A DNA stretch of 64,000 bases from Paraburkholderia bryophila (GCF_003269035.1 NZ_QLTK01000011.1:62001-126000), one strand, 5' to 3'. Positions 41,291 to 51,153 are shown, numbered from the stretch's first letter. Numbers and translations are program-made. The notes: generated from the sequence alone by a model not told the origin.

Positions 41291-43636
41291 CTTGCCGCCT
41301 TCGCGCTTATCGTCGATTTCCGATGGGAACTTTGCATCGCTGTCATTTTTAATCCAGTCTTGCAAGAACTGGGTTTTCATTTTTCCCTTCAAGAAATATT
41401 CAAAATAAATTCTATTTGGATTGTCTTTATCTAGCCCGCTCCCAAATCGCCAGTCCGCCTCGATTCTGAAATCGTTCATCTCCTTTTCCGTTAACCTACA
41501 AATGCCGATCGCAACATCGTAGGCGAGCGCTTTTTCGGCGTGCATGTCGTTCGTCATGATCGTCGAATGATTCGTCGGGTTATTGATCGCAGCATCCAGA
41601 AGATGCGTAATCTCTTTATCCCGCCACGCCTTGTAGCCCTCCGGCATCTGCGCATTGGGACCCGCTTCACCGACCACCACCCCGTCCTTAACCCAATCAG
41701 GATTGTTGTCATGCCGCGCTTCCATCCGCGCGATCGCGTGATCTTCATAGCGTTGCCCTGCTTCGGAATCAACATCACCCTGCGGCTTCATCTGATCCTG
41801 CAAGATCGCGTCTTTAGTACTCGGCTGGAAGCTGTCGTAAGGATCGTCCTTGTTGCCGGACTTGTCCTTGTTACGGTACGAGGCGGCCGGGTCGTTTTCC
41901 TCATTGAAGTCACTGGTCGCCGTTCCATCCTGCACGTGAACAACATTGTTGAAGCGCATCGCCTGCGGCGTGAACGGCTCAGGCAAGGCCGGCGCATCAC
42001 AGACCACGTACCAGTTCTTCGGCGGCTCGCCATTCGCACGCGCGAGTCCAAGACCGGACGTCGCCATCGTGACGACGTAGAGCACGGGCGCCGACGCAAC
42101 GGCCAGGATTTTCGCGACCCAATGTTCGTTCGCACGCAGGTTCTTGACCAGATTGAACCGGGTGGGCGGCGATGTCGGATAGAAGAACAGCGTCGTCGAG
42201 CCCTTGGTGAAGCGCCAGTCATCCTGCCAGGTACGATAGACCCCCGGCGTGGGCGTGCTCGGGATCGATGCCGGTGCTGAGGCGCCGGACTCGCCGACCT
42301 TGAAGCCGCTCGCGAACACCCGCTGCGTGAACAGACTGGCGCCTTTGACCTTGGCGACTTCGTCCGGATGGAGGCCGCGCCAGCCCATGCCCTGCAACGG
42401 CGCAGCGGAGATCACCTGGTCGTGCGGGCACGAATACAGCGTCACGCGGCCATAGGTGTGATTCTGTACACCGTAGCTCTGGCGATCGGCGTCCGGGTCA
42501 TATAACGGTTTGCCGTCCGGTCCGGGATTTTGGTTGCCCATCGTCATCCGGAAATCGAGCGGATCGCGCTGGTCTTCCCGATCCTTGCCCTGCGCGATCA
42601 GAGCAAGGAATTTCTTCAGCGTGTCCGCTCGCGCCGTGCTTCCCACACGACCACGGTTACCGTACGAGTCCTTGTCCATGCGGTCCGTCCACACCTCCAT
42701 CGCCGGCGAGTTGTCGCCCGGAATAGTGCCCAGCACGCTGTACGGTGGGTTCGCGAGCACATAGGTATCGGCCACGCACCGTACACCCGCATCCTTCGAT
42801 AACCGGTCGCCGAGGAAGGCGGCGGCGAGGCCCACCATGTTTCCCTGACTATGGCAGACCACCGTAACGGGCACGTCCGGCTGGGCCTTGCGGATCGACT
42901 CGATGAGCTTGGCCAGGCGGAGCGCGGCCATCACGTTGTAGGAGCGGGGCGGTGTTTCGAAGATCGGCCGGTTGGTCGGATTGACGCCCTGGATGTTGAG
43001 GAAACCAAAGATGCGCGGATCGACGCCCAGGTTCCACAGGTCGGGCAGACTGCCGCATCCGTTCGCGAACGGACCGCCGCCCCAGTAGTCCTGCTCGTTC
43101 AGGAAGATCTTGTCGCCGTAGCGTTTGAGTTCGTCCTTGTTCGCCTTATAACCCCAGCGGAAGTGAATCACCGGAGAAAAGGTGTCGCTGGTCGGCTGAA
43201 GATAGTTGCCGGACCACATCTGCGGATTGATGAAACCATCCGCCGTGAGACTTCCTGTGTACTGCATCGGCGCCATCTGGCCCGCCGCCTTGCCGGAGTA
43301 GAACAGGTGCTCCTCCATCCGGCCGAGTCTTCGGTTCAGGCCCTTGCACAGCCCTTCCTCGGTAGCCTTGAACCATTCGCCCTCCGAATTCACTCCATGC
43401 ACGAAGATCACGACGCTTGGCAATGGCATCTGCAACACGCACAGGAGTTTCGCCTGGCTGAGTAGCGTCACGCCGTCGCTGCTCGCGACCCGATAGCGAT
43501 TTGATTCACTATCGCTCGCGCTTGCTGACGACGCGGCAGGCGTGCGCGGGTCGAGCGCGCCCGCGTCGTTGTCCGCTGCCGGCGCAGTCTGGTCGCTTCC
43601 CGGTGTGCCGGGTGTCGTGGCGGTGGCGTCCGTCAT
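41264..43636 (-). CDS. Tle3-like T6SS lipase effector
   Basis: 790 residues, no signal peptide, as expected for T6SS cargo. A Thr/Ala/Ser/Asp-rich N-terminus (1-45) precedes an alpha/beta-hydrolase core: oxyanion histidine in FVHGVNSEGEW (H80), nucleophile S263 in VVCHSQGNMVG, and a region PHDQVISAAPLQGMGW resembling the acid-histidine end of Tle3/DUF3274 proteins. These lipases hydrolyse phospholipids of target bacteria. It lies 14 bases after vgrG and is coupled to the Tla3-like gene. The last 80 or so codons (41264-41530) are AT-richer than the rest, suggesting an exchanged tail. Confidence 0.87.
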   Translation of the reverse strand: MTDATATTPGTPGSDQTAPAADNDAGALDPRTPAASSASASDSESNRYRVASSDGVTLLSQAKLLCVLQMPLPSVVIFVHGVNSEGEWFKATEEGLCKGLNRRLGRMEEHLFYSGKAAGQMAPMQYTGSLTADGFINPQMWSGNYLQPTSDTFSPVIHFRWGYKANKDELKRYGDKIFLNEQDYWGGGPFANGCGSLPDLWNLGVDPRIFGFLNIQGVNPTNRPIFETPPRSYNVMAALRLAKLIESIRKAQPDVPVTVVCHSQGNMVGLAAAFLGDRLSKDAGVRCVADTYVLANPPYSVLGTIPGDNSPAMEVWTDRMDKDSYGNRGRVGSTARADTLKKFLALIAQGKDREDQRDPLDFRMTMGNQNPGPDGKPLYDPDADRQSYGVQNHTYGRVTLYSCPHDQVISAAPLQGMGWRGLHPDEVAKVKGASLFTQRVFASGFKVGESGASAPASIPSTPTPGVYRTWQDDWRFTKGSTTLFFYPTSPPTRFNLVKNLRANEHWVAKILAVASAPVLYVVTMATSGLGLARANGEPPKNWYVVCDAPALPEPFTPQAMRFNNVVHVQDGTATSDFNEENDPAASYRNKDKSGNKDDPYDSFQPSTKDAILQDQMKPQGDVDSEAGQRYEDHAIARMEARHDNNPDWVKDGVVVGEAGPNAQMPEGYKAWRDKEITHLLDAAINNPTNHSTIMTNDMHAEKALAYDVAIGICRLTEKEMNDFRIEADWRFGSGLDKDNPNRIYFEYFLKGKMKTQFLQDWIKNDSDAKFPSEIDDKREGGKILVVGEVV

Positions 43637-43650
43637 ACCGATTTTCCCGA

Positions 43651-46416
43651 TCAGGTTTTATTTTTAAAGAATTGCACAGCGAGCTTTTCGAACTGGTTGC
43701 CCTGGATCGGCGCGAGTTCACCCGTTGCGCTGGATTGCCCTTTCACGCGTTCGCCCGATGCTTTCGTGATTTCCGCCTCGATGCCCTGGACGCCCTGTCC
43801 GTCGGTCGGACGCACCAGCGTCGGCACACGTCCGAGTGACCCCTGGTCAAACGTCGGCATATCGCTGCTCATGCTGGCTGGACCGGCCCACTTATGTCCC
43901 GCCGCCTTAATGGTGAACAAACCGGGGCAGCCTAGTTCGACATTCGTGCCGTGAAGTTTCAGGTAGGCGCCGCCCGATGTGGTGAACGTAATCTGCTCGC
44001 TGGCCATCCCCACGATCTTGCCGTCGGCGGCCGTGAAATGGATGTTCTTCGCCGAGTCGATCTGAGTGTCGTCGGCCTGGCTCTGGACCAGCACCTTGCC
44101 CTGGTTCGCGATAGCCGATACGCCGTCGCTTTGTGCGAACATCGCGATGCCCTGTCCGGCCTGAAGGCTGATCCGCTGGCCGCTCGCAACCTGTACGTTC
44201 TGTTGCGCGACCTGATCGATGTTCTCACCGGCATACGTGACATGCGTCTTCGGCGTGAGGTTGACCGACCCCGCCTGTGCACCGAGCGCCATCAGCGCCT
44301 GCGATGCGTCCGAGCCGGATTTGCCGCCCGCCTGCCATTCCTTGAAGGCGTCGGCAACGGCGGTTTGCCCGGTCGCGTCGGTCGCCTGCCCGCCATGCTG
44401 ACCGGCGTAGTCGCCCAGGGACTTGAACAGTTCAGTACACTCGCCGAGCAACTGCACGAGTTCCTGCCGGTCGAGCTGAGTGCCGCTCGCCTGGGCGCGC
44501 GCATAGGTCGTGAGCAGAATGCCTTGTGCGGCGCGTAGCGATGCGGCGGCGTCCGTGCGCAGTTCCGCACCCTCACCACGATTCGCGCCTTGCCCGTTGT
44601 CACGGGGTTGCGTGAGAAAACCCAGGTTCAATTCGGACGAAGCATGCTCACTGGCTAGCTGGGCACTGATCTGGGACGGCGTGTCGTCCAGCCGGAGCTG
44701 GTTGTACCGCTCGCCATTGATTTCGCGTGACCTCAGTCCGGAAAGGTAGCGGTTGCCCGGCAACGAGCCCGTGCGGCTGAAGCTCGCCGGCATGTTGTCG
44801 CCGTTGCTGAAAACACCTGCCACGTACATCCGGTCGGGGTCGCCGTTCGCAAAGTCCAGCAGCACCTCCATGCCTGCACGAGGGACCATGTGCGCCCCGA
44901 AGTTGTCGCCCGCCCAACTGGACAGCACCCGCACCGACGCGCTGTCCGCTGGCGTGCCATTGGTGCCTGCGCCGCCGGCGTGGTCGTGGTCTGCGGGGTC
45001 AAGCCCCTGGATCTGCACGTTGATGCGTGCGAACGGGTCGCAATGCACCTGGTCGCCCTGAACCGCGGTCACCGTGCCGGTGATCGGATACACCTTCGGC
45101 AGGTGGATGCGCGGATCGTAGGTGGGTGTGAGCGGCGTGCCTTGAGGCACACCGCTGAAGGTGTTTTCATAGCGACTCTGCGATGAGCCGTCGAAACGGG
45201 TTGGGCGCTCGCGTGTGTCGACCGAGGCCGGTGCGGTCACCGGCTGCCAGCGGCTCGCCGCAAACAGCGCCTGCGCGCGTTCGTTCAGGTCCTTCGGCAG
45301 ATTGTTTTCGCCGGTGTGATGCAGCGTCGTGACGACAATGCGACGCTGCTGCTCCGGTAACTGGTCGAGTTCCGGATGGCCGGACACTGTGATCCAGTAG
45401 CCGATCGCAAGATCGCGCACGCCGCTCGTCCCGTCGACACGTACCGCGCGTGCACCGTGGGACATCAGGCGCGCGATGCCGATGCGGTCGTAGTCACCCC
45501 ATGAATCGGCCATATGCGGGGAGTCGATCCGTGAGTCCGACAGCAGGCCGGCGAGATCGTTGCCGGCGCTTCCCTGGTCGACGCGCGTGGGTGCCTGGAC
45601 CTGATCGACGCGACTGGGCTTGAGGTCCCAACTCACGCGCCGGATCGAACCGGAAACAATCTGCCGCCCCATCGACAGTTGGGTGATCGCGTCACGTGTG
45701 CCGATCGCCGGATCGGCATGATAGGTAACCGTTCCGGCGCTCGCCTGCGTGAGTTTGATCGCGTTGTCGAACAGCACCAGTGTGTGAAACGGTTGCGTTG
45801 AGACGTTGGCACCTTGTGTCCCACCGGCACGAATAAACCAGGTAATGCCATCGCGACGGCAAAGACGGCGGATAAAGTCAGCGTCCGATTCGTCAAACTG
45901 AAGTGTCTGCTCGCGAGCCGGATATTTTGATATATCCAGATTGGATATATCGACGTCGAACGTACTAGCAAGCGTCACGCTTTTGCGCCGCCATTCGCGC
46001 GCAAGCGTCTGAATAATATCGATGACGTTTTTGGTGCGGAAAATGCGCGTATTGGTACGACGCTCCATTATCGATAATGCGTCGCGGATAACCAGTTGAT
46101 AAGTCGCAATCGACCCATCCCCTTCGCCCTCATAGGCATCCGTGACGATTGCACAAATCGAGTGGAGAGCGCCTTGGTCCGTGACAAGCTGCACCGTGAC
46201 GGGCTGGCCGAGGAATGTCTCCAGAGGCGCGCCGATGCTGGTCGAGATGCAGGAGAGGCGGCCCTCGATGCCATCGCACAGTTCCTCCCGGATATCGAGA
46301 CGCTGGATCAGCAACAGACCCGCGAGTTTCTGCGAACTCCGCCAGAACAGACGGAATGGCCGATTATCCTGCGAGGGCAGGGCGCCGCTAAATACGCGTT
46401 GAAGAACGGATCTCAC
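43651..46416 (-). CDS. vgrG: VgrG T6SS spike protein
   Basis: 921 residues. Gp27-like region (FLGQPVTVQLVTDQG, LQFDESDADFIRRLCRRDGITWFIRAGG), Gp5-like OB fold (YPITGTVTAVQGDQVHCDPFARINVQI, then SSWAGDNFGAHMVPRAGMEVLLDFANGDPDRMYV), then a DUF2345-type beta-helix C-terminus (VLVQSQADDTQIDSAKNIHFTAADGKI). No enzymatic domain is recognisable at the end. First gene of the island; forms the spike carrying the PAAR tip and the lipase. Confidence 0.95.
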   Translation of the reverse strand: MRSVLQRVFSGALPSQDNRPFRLFWRSSQKLAGLLLIQRLDIREELCDGIEGRLSCISTSIGAPLETFLGQPVTVQLVTDQGALHSICAIVTDAYEGEGDGSIATYQLVIRDALSIMERRTNTRIFRTKNVIDIIQTLAREWRRKSVTLASTFDVDISNLDISKYPAREQTLQFDESDADFIRRLCRRDGITWFIRAGGTQGANVSTQPFHTLVLFDNAIKLTQASAGTVTYHADPAIGTRDAITQLSMGRQIVSGSIRRVSWDLKPSRVDQVQAPTRVDQGSAGNDLAGLLSDSRIDSPHMADSWGDYDRIGIARLMSHGARAVRVDGTSGVRDLAIGYWITVSGHPELDQLPEQQRRIVVTTLHHTGENNLPKDLNERAQALFAASRWQPVTAPASVDTRERPTRFDGSSQSRYENTFSGVPQGTPLTPTYDPRIHLPKVYPITGTVTAVQGDQVHCDPFARINVQIQGLDPADHDHAGGAGTNGTPADSASVRVLSSWAGDNFGAHMVPRAGMEVLLDFANGDPDRMYVAGVFSNGDNMPASFSRTGSLPGNRYLSGLRSREINGERYNQLRLDDTPSQISAQLASEHASSELNLGFLTQPRDNGQGANRGEGAELRTDAAASLRAAQGILLTTYARAQASGTQLDRQELVQLLGECTELFKSLGDYAGQHGGQATDATGQTAVADAFKEWQAGGKSGSDASQALMALGAQAGSVNLTPKTHVTYAGENIDQVAQQNVQVASGQRISLQAGQGIAMFAQSDGVSAIANQGKVLVQSQADDTQIDSAKNIHFTAADGKIVGMASEQITFTTSGGAYLKLHGTNVELGCPGLFTIKAAGHKWAGPASMSSDMPTFDQGSLGRVPTLVRPTDGQGVQGIEAEITKASGERVKGQSSATGELAPIQGNQFEKLAVQFFKNKT

Positions 46417-46810
46417 GATCAGATTCCCGGATCATGACTGAATAGTCATGCGAAGTAAATAAGGTAGAGGCCGCTGATTAGAAAAACGTGGTCACTTATA
46501 TTCGGAAGGAAGCGGCCGCAAATTATCAGGCAGCCATGACGCTGTCAAATGCCTGCAAACAAATTTGACGATTCGGGATTTATTTTCTTAATTTTGGGAT
46601 TAGCAAATCGTGTCGAGACTGGCACGTCTCAGGTCTGTGACATTTGCGCGCGCGAAGCGGTTATCGTCGGGCCTAGTATCCCGATACTTTGATTCGTGTT
46701 TTTGTCGACTCGGGTGGTGTGATGTCGATTAGCCTCTCTCCAGGGGATCGAGGCACCAGTTTCTCCGACGCGGACAGCGAAGCCGCGTAGCAACCTGCCA
46801 CCGTGCCCGG
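46417..46810. other. Intergenic region upstream of vgrG
   Basis: 394 bases, clearly AT-richer near vgrG (46440-46600). It carries the perfect palindrome at 46433. Frames here give no recognisable protein; the rest presumably holds the vgrG promoter and the 3' side of the J-protein gene. Confidence 0.5.
46433..46450. promoter_or_regulatory. Palindrome 17 bases upstream of vgrG
   Basis: CATGACT-GAAT-AGTCATG: perfect 7-base arms, 4-base centre. Could be a repressor site or a hairpin near the ribosome binding region of vgrG. Confidence 0.4.
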
Positions 46811-48460
46811 CTATTCCTGCCGACTCCCACCCGACCCCCGTCGCCGCCTCACACCCTCGATGATCCAGATACTCATCAACCCCGCGCCCACACAAGCAAC
46901 GATGTCCGGTTTCACCACCGCCAGCACCATCCAGCACATATTCACATAACCGCGAAAAAACGCCGGCACCGCCGCACGTATTTCATTCCAGCGAGTCGCC
47001 TCCAGCACGCCTCCCGCCGCCGACATCACCGCAAAGAGCGCCCACGCGAACTGTTGCGAGCGCTCATCACGCTGCAACAGCAGTACGATCAACGCGACGA
47101 AGCCCGCAAACCAGATCGGCAGATAAGCCCACGACAAACGCGGCCGGCGCGCGAGCCAATCGCGCCACTCGGCTTGCGCGAACGAGAGGAAGAACGCGAA
47201 CAGCACGCCATGGGCGAACGGCATCGGCCATGCACGCGGGTCGGTAGCGATCCAGTGGCCCACGAAGCCGAACGCACTGGCGTTGGCAACAGCCAGAATC
47301 GCCAACCGCTTGATTGACGGCCAGCCGTGGATCAGCGCCGCCCAGATTGTGCAGACGCCGAGCGTGATCATCGCAATCGAGGTCAAACGGCCATTGCCGT
47401 CTTCGCACAGCGCTGCGGCGGTGGTGCCTAGCCACACGGGAATCCAGCCATAACGCAGCCAGCCGACGGAACGCAACGCGCGCAACCGCTGTTGCTGCGG
47501 TTCCGAAAGAAGCACACTTGTCGCGGCGAGCGTGACCAGCGCGAGCATCAGCGTCGATAGAAGAATGGCGAGTTGCGGCGGCGCCCATTGACCTAACCAT
47601 CGGTCGCTTGCGGGATTCAGCGACGCGGTGGCGAACAGCACGCCGCACCACGCATTCAGCGCGAGCGCCGGACCCAGCAGACGGCCCACGCCGATGCGGA
47701 ATTTCAGGCAGCGGCCCCAGAACTCGACCTTCTCGCGATCCAGCCGCAGACGCACCACGCTCGGATGGTAGCGGCCCAGCGCGGTCAACAACTGCTCCAT
47801 CTCCGTGCGCATGCCGGCACGCAGCAACGCTCTCGCGCCAATTGCGATGGATGGCGACGGCGCTTCGAGTAGCGCCATCGCGTTCGTGAAGCGCAAACGC
47901 AGCGCGTTGTAGTCCTCGTCGGCGAATACGCGGTCTAGCGCGAGATTCGCAATCGGTGCATTGCGACGGCGCAGATGCGCGGTGTGGTCCCGCCATCCGA
48001 GCACGGCGTTCAGATTCATGCGCAGTTCGGCCGGCGTGTCCTCGTTCAGACAGTGACACAGCGCTTGCCATTCGAGTTCTTCGCGCGTCGGAATGTTGAC
48101 GATGGAGCCGAACAGCACCTCCAATGAACGGCGCGACGCGAGTTGATCGGGTTGCGCGACGAAATCCTGCCAGAGTTGCACCGCGCTTTCGAACGCATCG
48201 GGTTCGCGGACGGTTTGCATCTCGGGCGACGGCGTCGACATCGTCGACGCGGTCGCCGGTTTGGCTGCAAACGCCTTACCGCTCACCATCTGCAACGCCG
48301 ACTCATACGCGTACCGCAGACGTTGAAACGCGTCGGCATCCTCATCCGGCCGCTGCCGCTTCAGCAGCTTCGCGTACGCACGGCGCACCACGCGTTCGTC
48401 GGCATTCGAATCGATGCCGAGCACGTCCCACGGCCAGGCGTTGTCAGAACTCGTAGTCAT
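46811..48460 (-). CDS. Membrane J-domain protein, partner of HscC
   Basis: 549 residues. N-terminal J-like domain (PWDVLGIDSNADERVVRRAYAKLL) in which the usual HPD tripeptide is RPD (residues 37-39), as in the DjlB/DjlC group that works with HscC in E. coli. A middle helical region (90-240) is followed by about eight hydrophobic helices. It starts 6 bases after the hscC stop, so the pair is one operon. It would recruit the Hsp70 to the inner membrane. Confidence 0.85.
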   Translation of the reverse strand: MTTSSDNAWPWDVLGIDSNADERVVRRAYAKLLKRQRPDEDADAFQRLRYAYESALQMVSGKAFAAKPATASTMSTPSPEMQTVREPDAFESAVQLWQDFVAQPDQLASRRSLEVLFGSIVNIPTREELEWQALCHCLNEDTPAELRMNLNAVLGWRDHTAHLRRRNAPIANLALDRVFADEDYNALRLRFTNAMALLEAPSPSIAIGARALLRAGMRTEMEQLLTALGRYHPSVVRLRLDREKVEFWGRCLKFRIGVGRLLGPALALNAWCGVLFATASLNPASDRWLGQWAPPQLAILLSTLMLALVTLAATSVLLSEPQQQRLRALRSVGWLRYGWIPVWLGTTAAALCEDGNGRLTSIAMITLGVCTIWAALIHGWPSIKRLAILAVANASAFGFVGHWIATDPRAWPMPFAHGVLFAFFLSFAQAEWRDWLARRPRLSWAYLPIWFAGFVALIVLLLQRDERSQQFAWALFAVMSAAGGVLEATRWNEIRAAVPAFFRGYVNMCWMVLAVVKPDIVACVGAGLMSIWIIEGVRRRRGSGGSRQE

Positions 48461-48466
48461 GGCCGA

Positions 48467-50176
48467 TCAGTAAGTCACATGCACGTCGAAGCGATCCAGC
48501 AGCGCGCTCAGGTCGCTGCGCGCAAGGGCGATTTCATCGGCATGTTGCCGTTCGATCAACGCCTGAAAACGCGCGATATGCGCGGCCAGAACCTGCCGAT
48601 GGTCGCCGAGCGTTTCTTCATAGACACGATCGGCGCGCGTCAACAGCGTGCGGTTCTCGAGTTGATCGCGCGGATGAATTTTCAGCGCGCTCAGCGCGGC
48701 CAGCCGCTCGCGAATTTCCGCCGACGTCATCACGCCGGGGTTTTCTTCAATCACCATCGCGCGCTTTTCGCCGCCGGGAAACGCGGTGGCTTCCACTTCC
48801 AGCACGCCATTCACGTCGTAGGTAAAGCGCACATCCGCGCCCGCTTCGCCTGCCGCCTGTAGCGGCACATCGAGCGTAAATTCGCCGAGCGGTACGTTGT
48901 CCGTGGTCAGGCGCGCTTCACCTTGAAACACTTTGATGCTGAGCTTCTGCTGACGGTCGCGCACCGTGAAAATCCGCTGCATGCGGCTCACCGGCACGAT
49001 CGTATTGCGCTCGATGATCGGCAGAAAATGCCCCGGCACGAGCTGATTCGGCGCGAGCTGAATGGCGGTATCGATGCCGAGGCTATACGGCGCGACATCG
49101 GTCAGCACCATCTCGTCGAGCCCTGCGTCGCGTGTGACGAGACCTGCCTGCACGGCCGCGCCGAGCGCCACGACTTCGTCGGGATTCAGATGTCCGGCGG
49201 GTAGGCGCCCGAACATCTTCGAGACCAGCTTGCGCACCATCGGCATGCGCGACGCACCGCCGACCAGGATGATTTCGTCGAGCGCGTCGACGGCGATCTT
49301 CGAATCGCGCAACGCACGTTCAACCGGCTTGCGCAGCCGTTGCAACAGGTGCTCGCAGGCACGCTCGGCGGCGGCCGTGTCGAGTTCGAGCGTGGCGTCG
49401 CGGTCGTCGATCGCGAGTTTGAGCGTGACGCTGGCGGCACCGTGCTGCGTGAGCTGCCGTTTGGCGCGCTCGGCTTGCTGATGCAGACGTTGCGCGGCGA
49501 TCGGCGAGAGGGCATTGAGTTTCAGGCTATTGCGCTGGCAGAACAGCTCGACCAGCGCCTCGGTGAAGTCCTCGCCGCCCAGAAAGTTGTCGCCGGTGCT
49601 GGCGCGCACTTCCATCACGCCTTCGAAGAAGTCGAGCACCGAGACGTCGAACGTGCCGCCGCCCAGATCGAAGATCAGGAATTTGCGTTCGCTGTCGCGC
49701 TGATGCACGCCATACGCGAGCGACGCCGCAGTCGGTTCGTTGACGAGACGCCGGACCTTGAGCCCGGCCAGTTCGCCGGCAATGCGCGTGGCTTTGCGTT
49801 GCGCGTCGCTGAAATAGGCGGGCACGGCGATCACCGCGTCGTTGACCGTTTCGCCGAGGAACGCTTCGGCATCCGCTTTCAGCGCCTTGAGCACCAGCGA
49901 GGACAGTTCCTCGGGACGCAAGGTTTGCGTGTCGAGCGGCACGCTGCGGTTCGTGCCCATGTAGCGCTTGAAGTTCGCGGCGGTACGCTCGGGATGCGTA
50001 TGCAAACGGTCATGGGCGGCGCGGCCGATCAGGATCGAACCGTCGTCATCGATCGAAACGCACGAAGGCGTGAGCGTCTCACCCAATGCATTCGGGATGA
50101 GCATAGCCTCGTTGTCGCGCCAGACCGCCGCGAGACTATGCGTGGTTCCAAGATCGATGCCGATGATCGAAGGCAT
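48467..50176 (-). CDS. hscC: HscC-type Hsp70 chaperone
   Basis: 569 residues, shorter than DnaK (about 640) as HscC is. ATPase domain with IGIDLGTTHSLAAVW, FDLGGGTFDVSVLDFFEG and ILVGGASRMPMVRKLV; substrate domain from about 380 (APYSLGIDTAIQL) with a short C-terminal lid. HscC is a specialised Hsp70 of unclear clients. Adjacent J-protein supports the assignment. Confidence 0.92.
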   Translation of the reverse strand: MPSIIGIDLGTTHSLAAVWRDNEAMLIPNALGETLTPSCVSIDDDGSILIGRAAHDRLHTHPERTAANFKRYMGTNRSVPLDTQTLRPEELSSLVLKALKADAEAFLGETVNDAVIAVPAYFSDAQRKATRIAGELAGLKVRRLVNEPTAASLAYGVHQRDSERKFLIFDLGGGTFDVSVLDFFEGVMEVRASTGDNFLGGEDFTEALVELFCQRNSLKLNALSPIAAQRLHQQAERAKRQLTQHGAASVTLKLAIDDRDATLELDTAAAERACEHLLQRLRKPVERALRDSKIAVDALDEIILVGGASRMPMVRKLVSKMFGRLPAGHLNPDEVVALGAAVQAGLVTRDAGLDEMVLTDVAPYSLGIDTAIQLAPNQLVPGHFLPIIERNTIVPVSRMQRIFTVRDRQQKLSIKVFQGEARLTTDNVPLGEFTLDVPLQAAGEAGADVRFTYDVNGVLEVEATAFPGGEKRAMVIEENPGVMTSAEIRERLAALSALKIHPRDQLENRTLLTRADRVYEETLGDHRQVLAAHIARFQALIERQHADEIALARSDLSALLDRFDVHVTY

Positions 50177-50347
50177 GGTCAGTTTCCGATTCCGTTTCGC
50201 GCCCCTCCATGAGGAGATCGCCCAGGTTGCCGCGGATCAACCGCGCGGGAGCTGCGAGTAGCTCCGTCCAATGGCGATAACGGCAAGCCAGCCGTAAAAC
50301 TTGAGCGACGAGGTCAGTGGGCGGGCGGGAATCGGAAATCTGCGGCG

Positions 50348-50809
50348 TTATAACGCCTTGCGATACACCACGAAGCCCGAGCGATCCGCGAGCTGATCGT
50401 AGAGTTTCATCGCGGTCTGGTTGGTTTCGTGGGTTTGCCAGTAGACGCGTTCCAGCCCGTCCGCCCTGGCTCGCGCGACCACCCCTTCGATCAGCGCGCG
50501 GCCCACGCCCTTGCCGCGCTCGGTGTCGAGCGTATAGAGATCTTGCAGGTAGCAGATGGGCGCCGACATCGTCGTATGACGGTGATACAGAAAATGCACG
50601 ATGCCGAGCAACTGGCCGCTGCGTTCGGCGACCATGGCATGCATCGGCTCGTAGGCGTCGAAGAAACGTGCCCACGTAAGGCGCGTGATGTCGCGCGACA
50701 GGGCCGTTTCGCCCGAGCGGCCGTAGAACGCGTTGTAGGCGTCCCAGAGCGGCAGCCAGGCGTCGAAGTCGGCGGGTGTGGCGGGACGGATCTGGATCGG
50801 GTCGGACAT
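50348..50809 (-). CDS. GNAT-family N-acetyltransferase
   Basis: 153 residues. Acetyl-CoA-binding segment LYTLDTERGKGVGRALIEGVVARARADG is complete, with strand LQDLYTL before it and YWQTHETNQTAMKLYDQL after. Single-domain cytosolic enzyme; substrate unknown. Confidence 0.9.
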   Translation of the reverse strand: MSDPIQIRPATPADFDAWLPLWDAYNAFYGRSGETALSRDITRLTWARFFDAYEPMHAMVAERSGQLLGIVHFLYHRHTTMSAPICYLQDLYTLDTERGKGVGRALIEGVVARARADGLERVYWQTHETNQTAMKLYDQLADRSGFVVYRKAL

Positions 50810-50865
50810 GAGTGTGAGTTCCTTGTGAGTGGGTGACGTCTTTTGGGTAAGCCGCCGAAACGATG

Positions 50866-51153
50866 TCAGGGTTGAGTCGAACAGGCGTAGAGCGCCGCGC
50901 TGAGCGCCTGCTCGCGTTCATCACGGCTGGCCGCTCGCGCACCGTGCGCGATGACTCCCGACGCAGCCGCATTCGCTGCGTCGCCGTGCTGCGAGAGACG
51001 TTCGTGCAGGCAGGCGTCCAGATTCGCGCGCGCGGTCGTGGCCGGATCGAGCGCGGCATAGATGCATGCAGCGCAAGCCAGCGCCACGCAGCACGTTGCC
51101 GAGGCGCCGTAGCTGACCCGTACGGCGGTGGTTTCTCGTGTCTGCGTATTCAT
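50866..51153 (-). CDS. Small hypothetical membrane or exported protein
   Basis: 95 residues with one hydrophobic segment (about 15-36) rich in Ala and Cys, then a polar helical tail. No family recognised. It faces the MocR-type gene with 131 bases between them. Confidence 0.55.
   Translation of the reverse strand: MNTQTRETTAVRVSYGASATCCVALACAACIYAALDPATTARANLDACLHERLSQHGDAANAAASGVIAHGARAASRDEREQALSAALYACSTQP

Noticed and set aside
50136..51059. 307-codon minus-strand frame near the GNAT gene
   Set aside because: Overlaps the GNAT gene out of frame and crosses the hscC start; arginine-rich, no domain.
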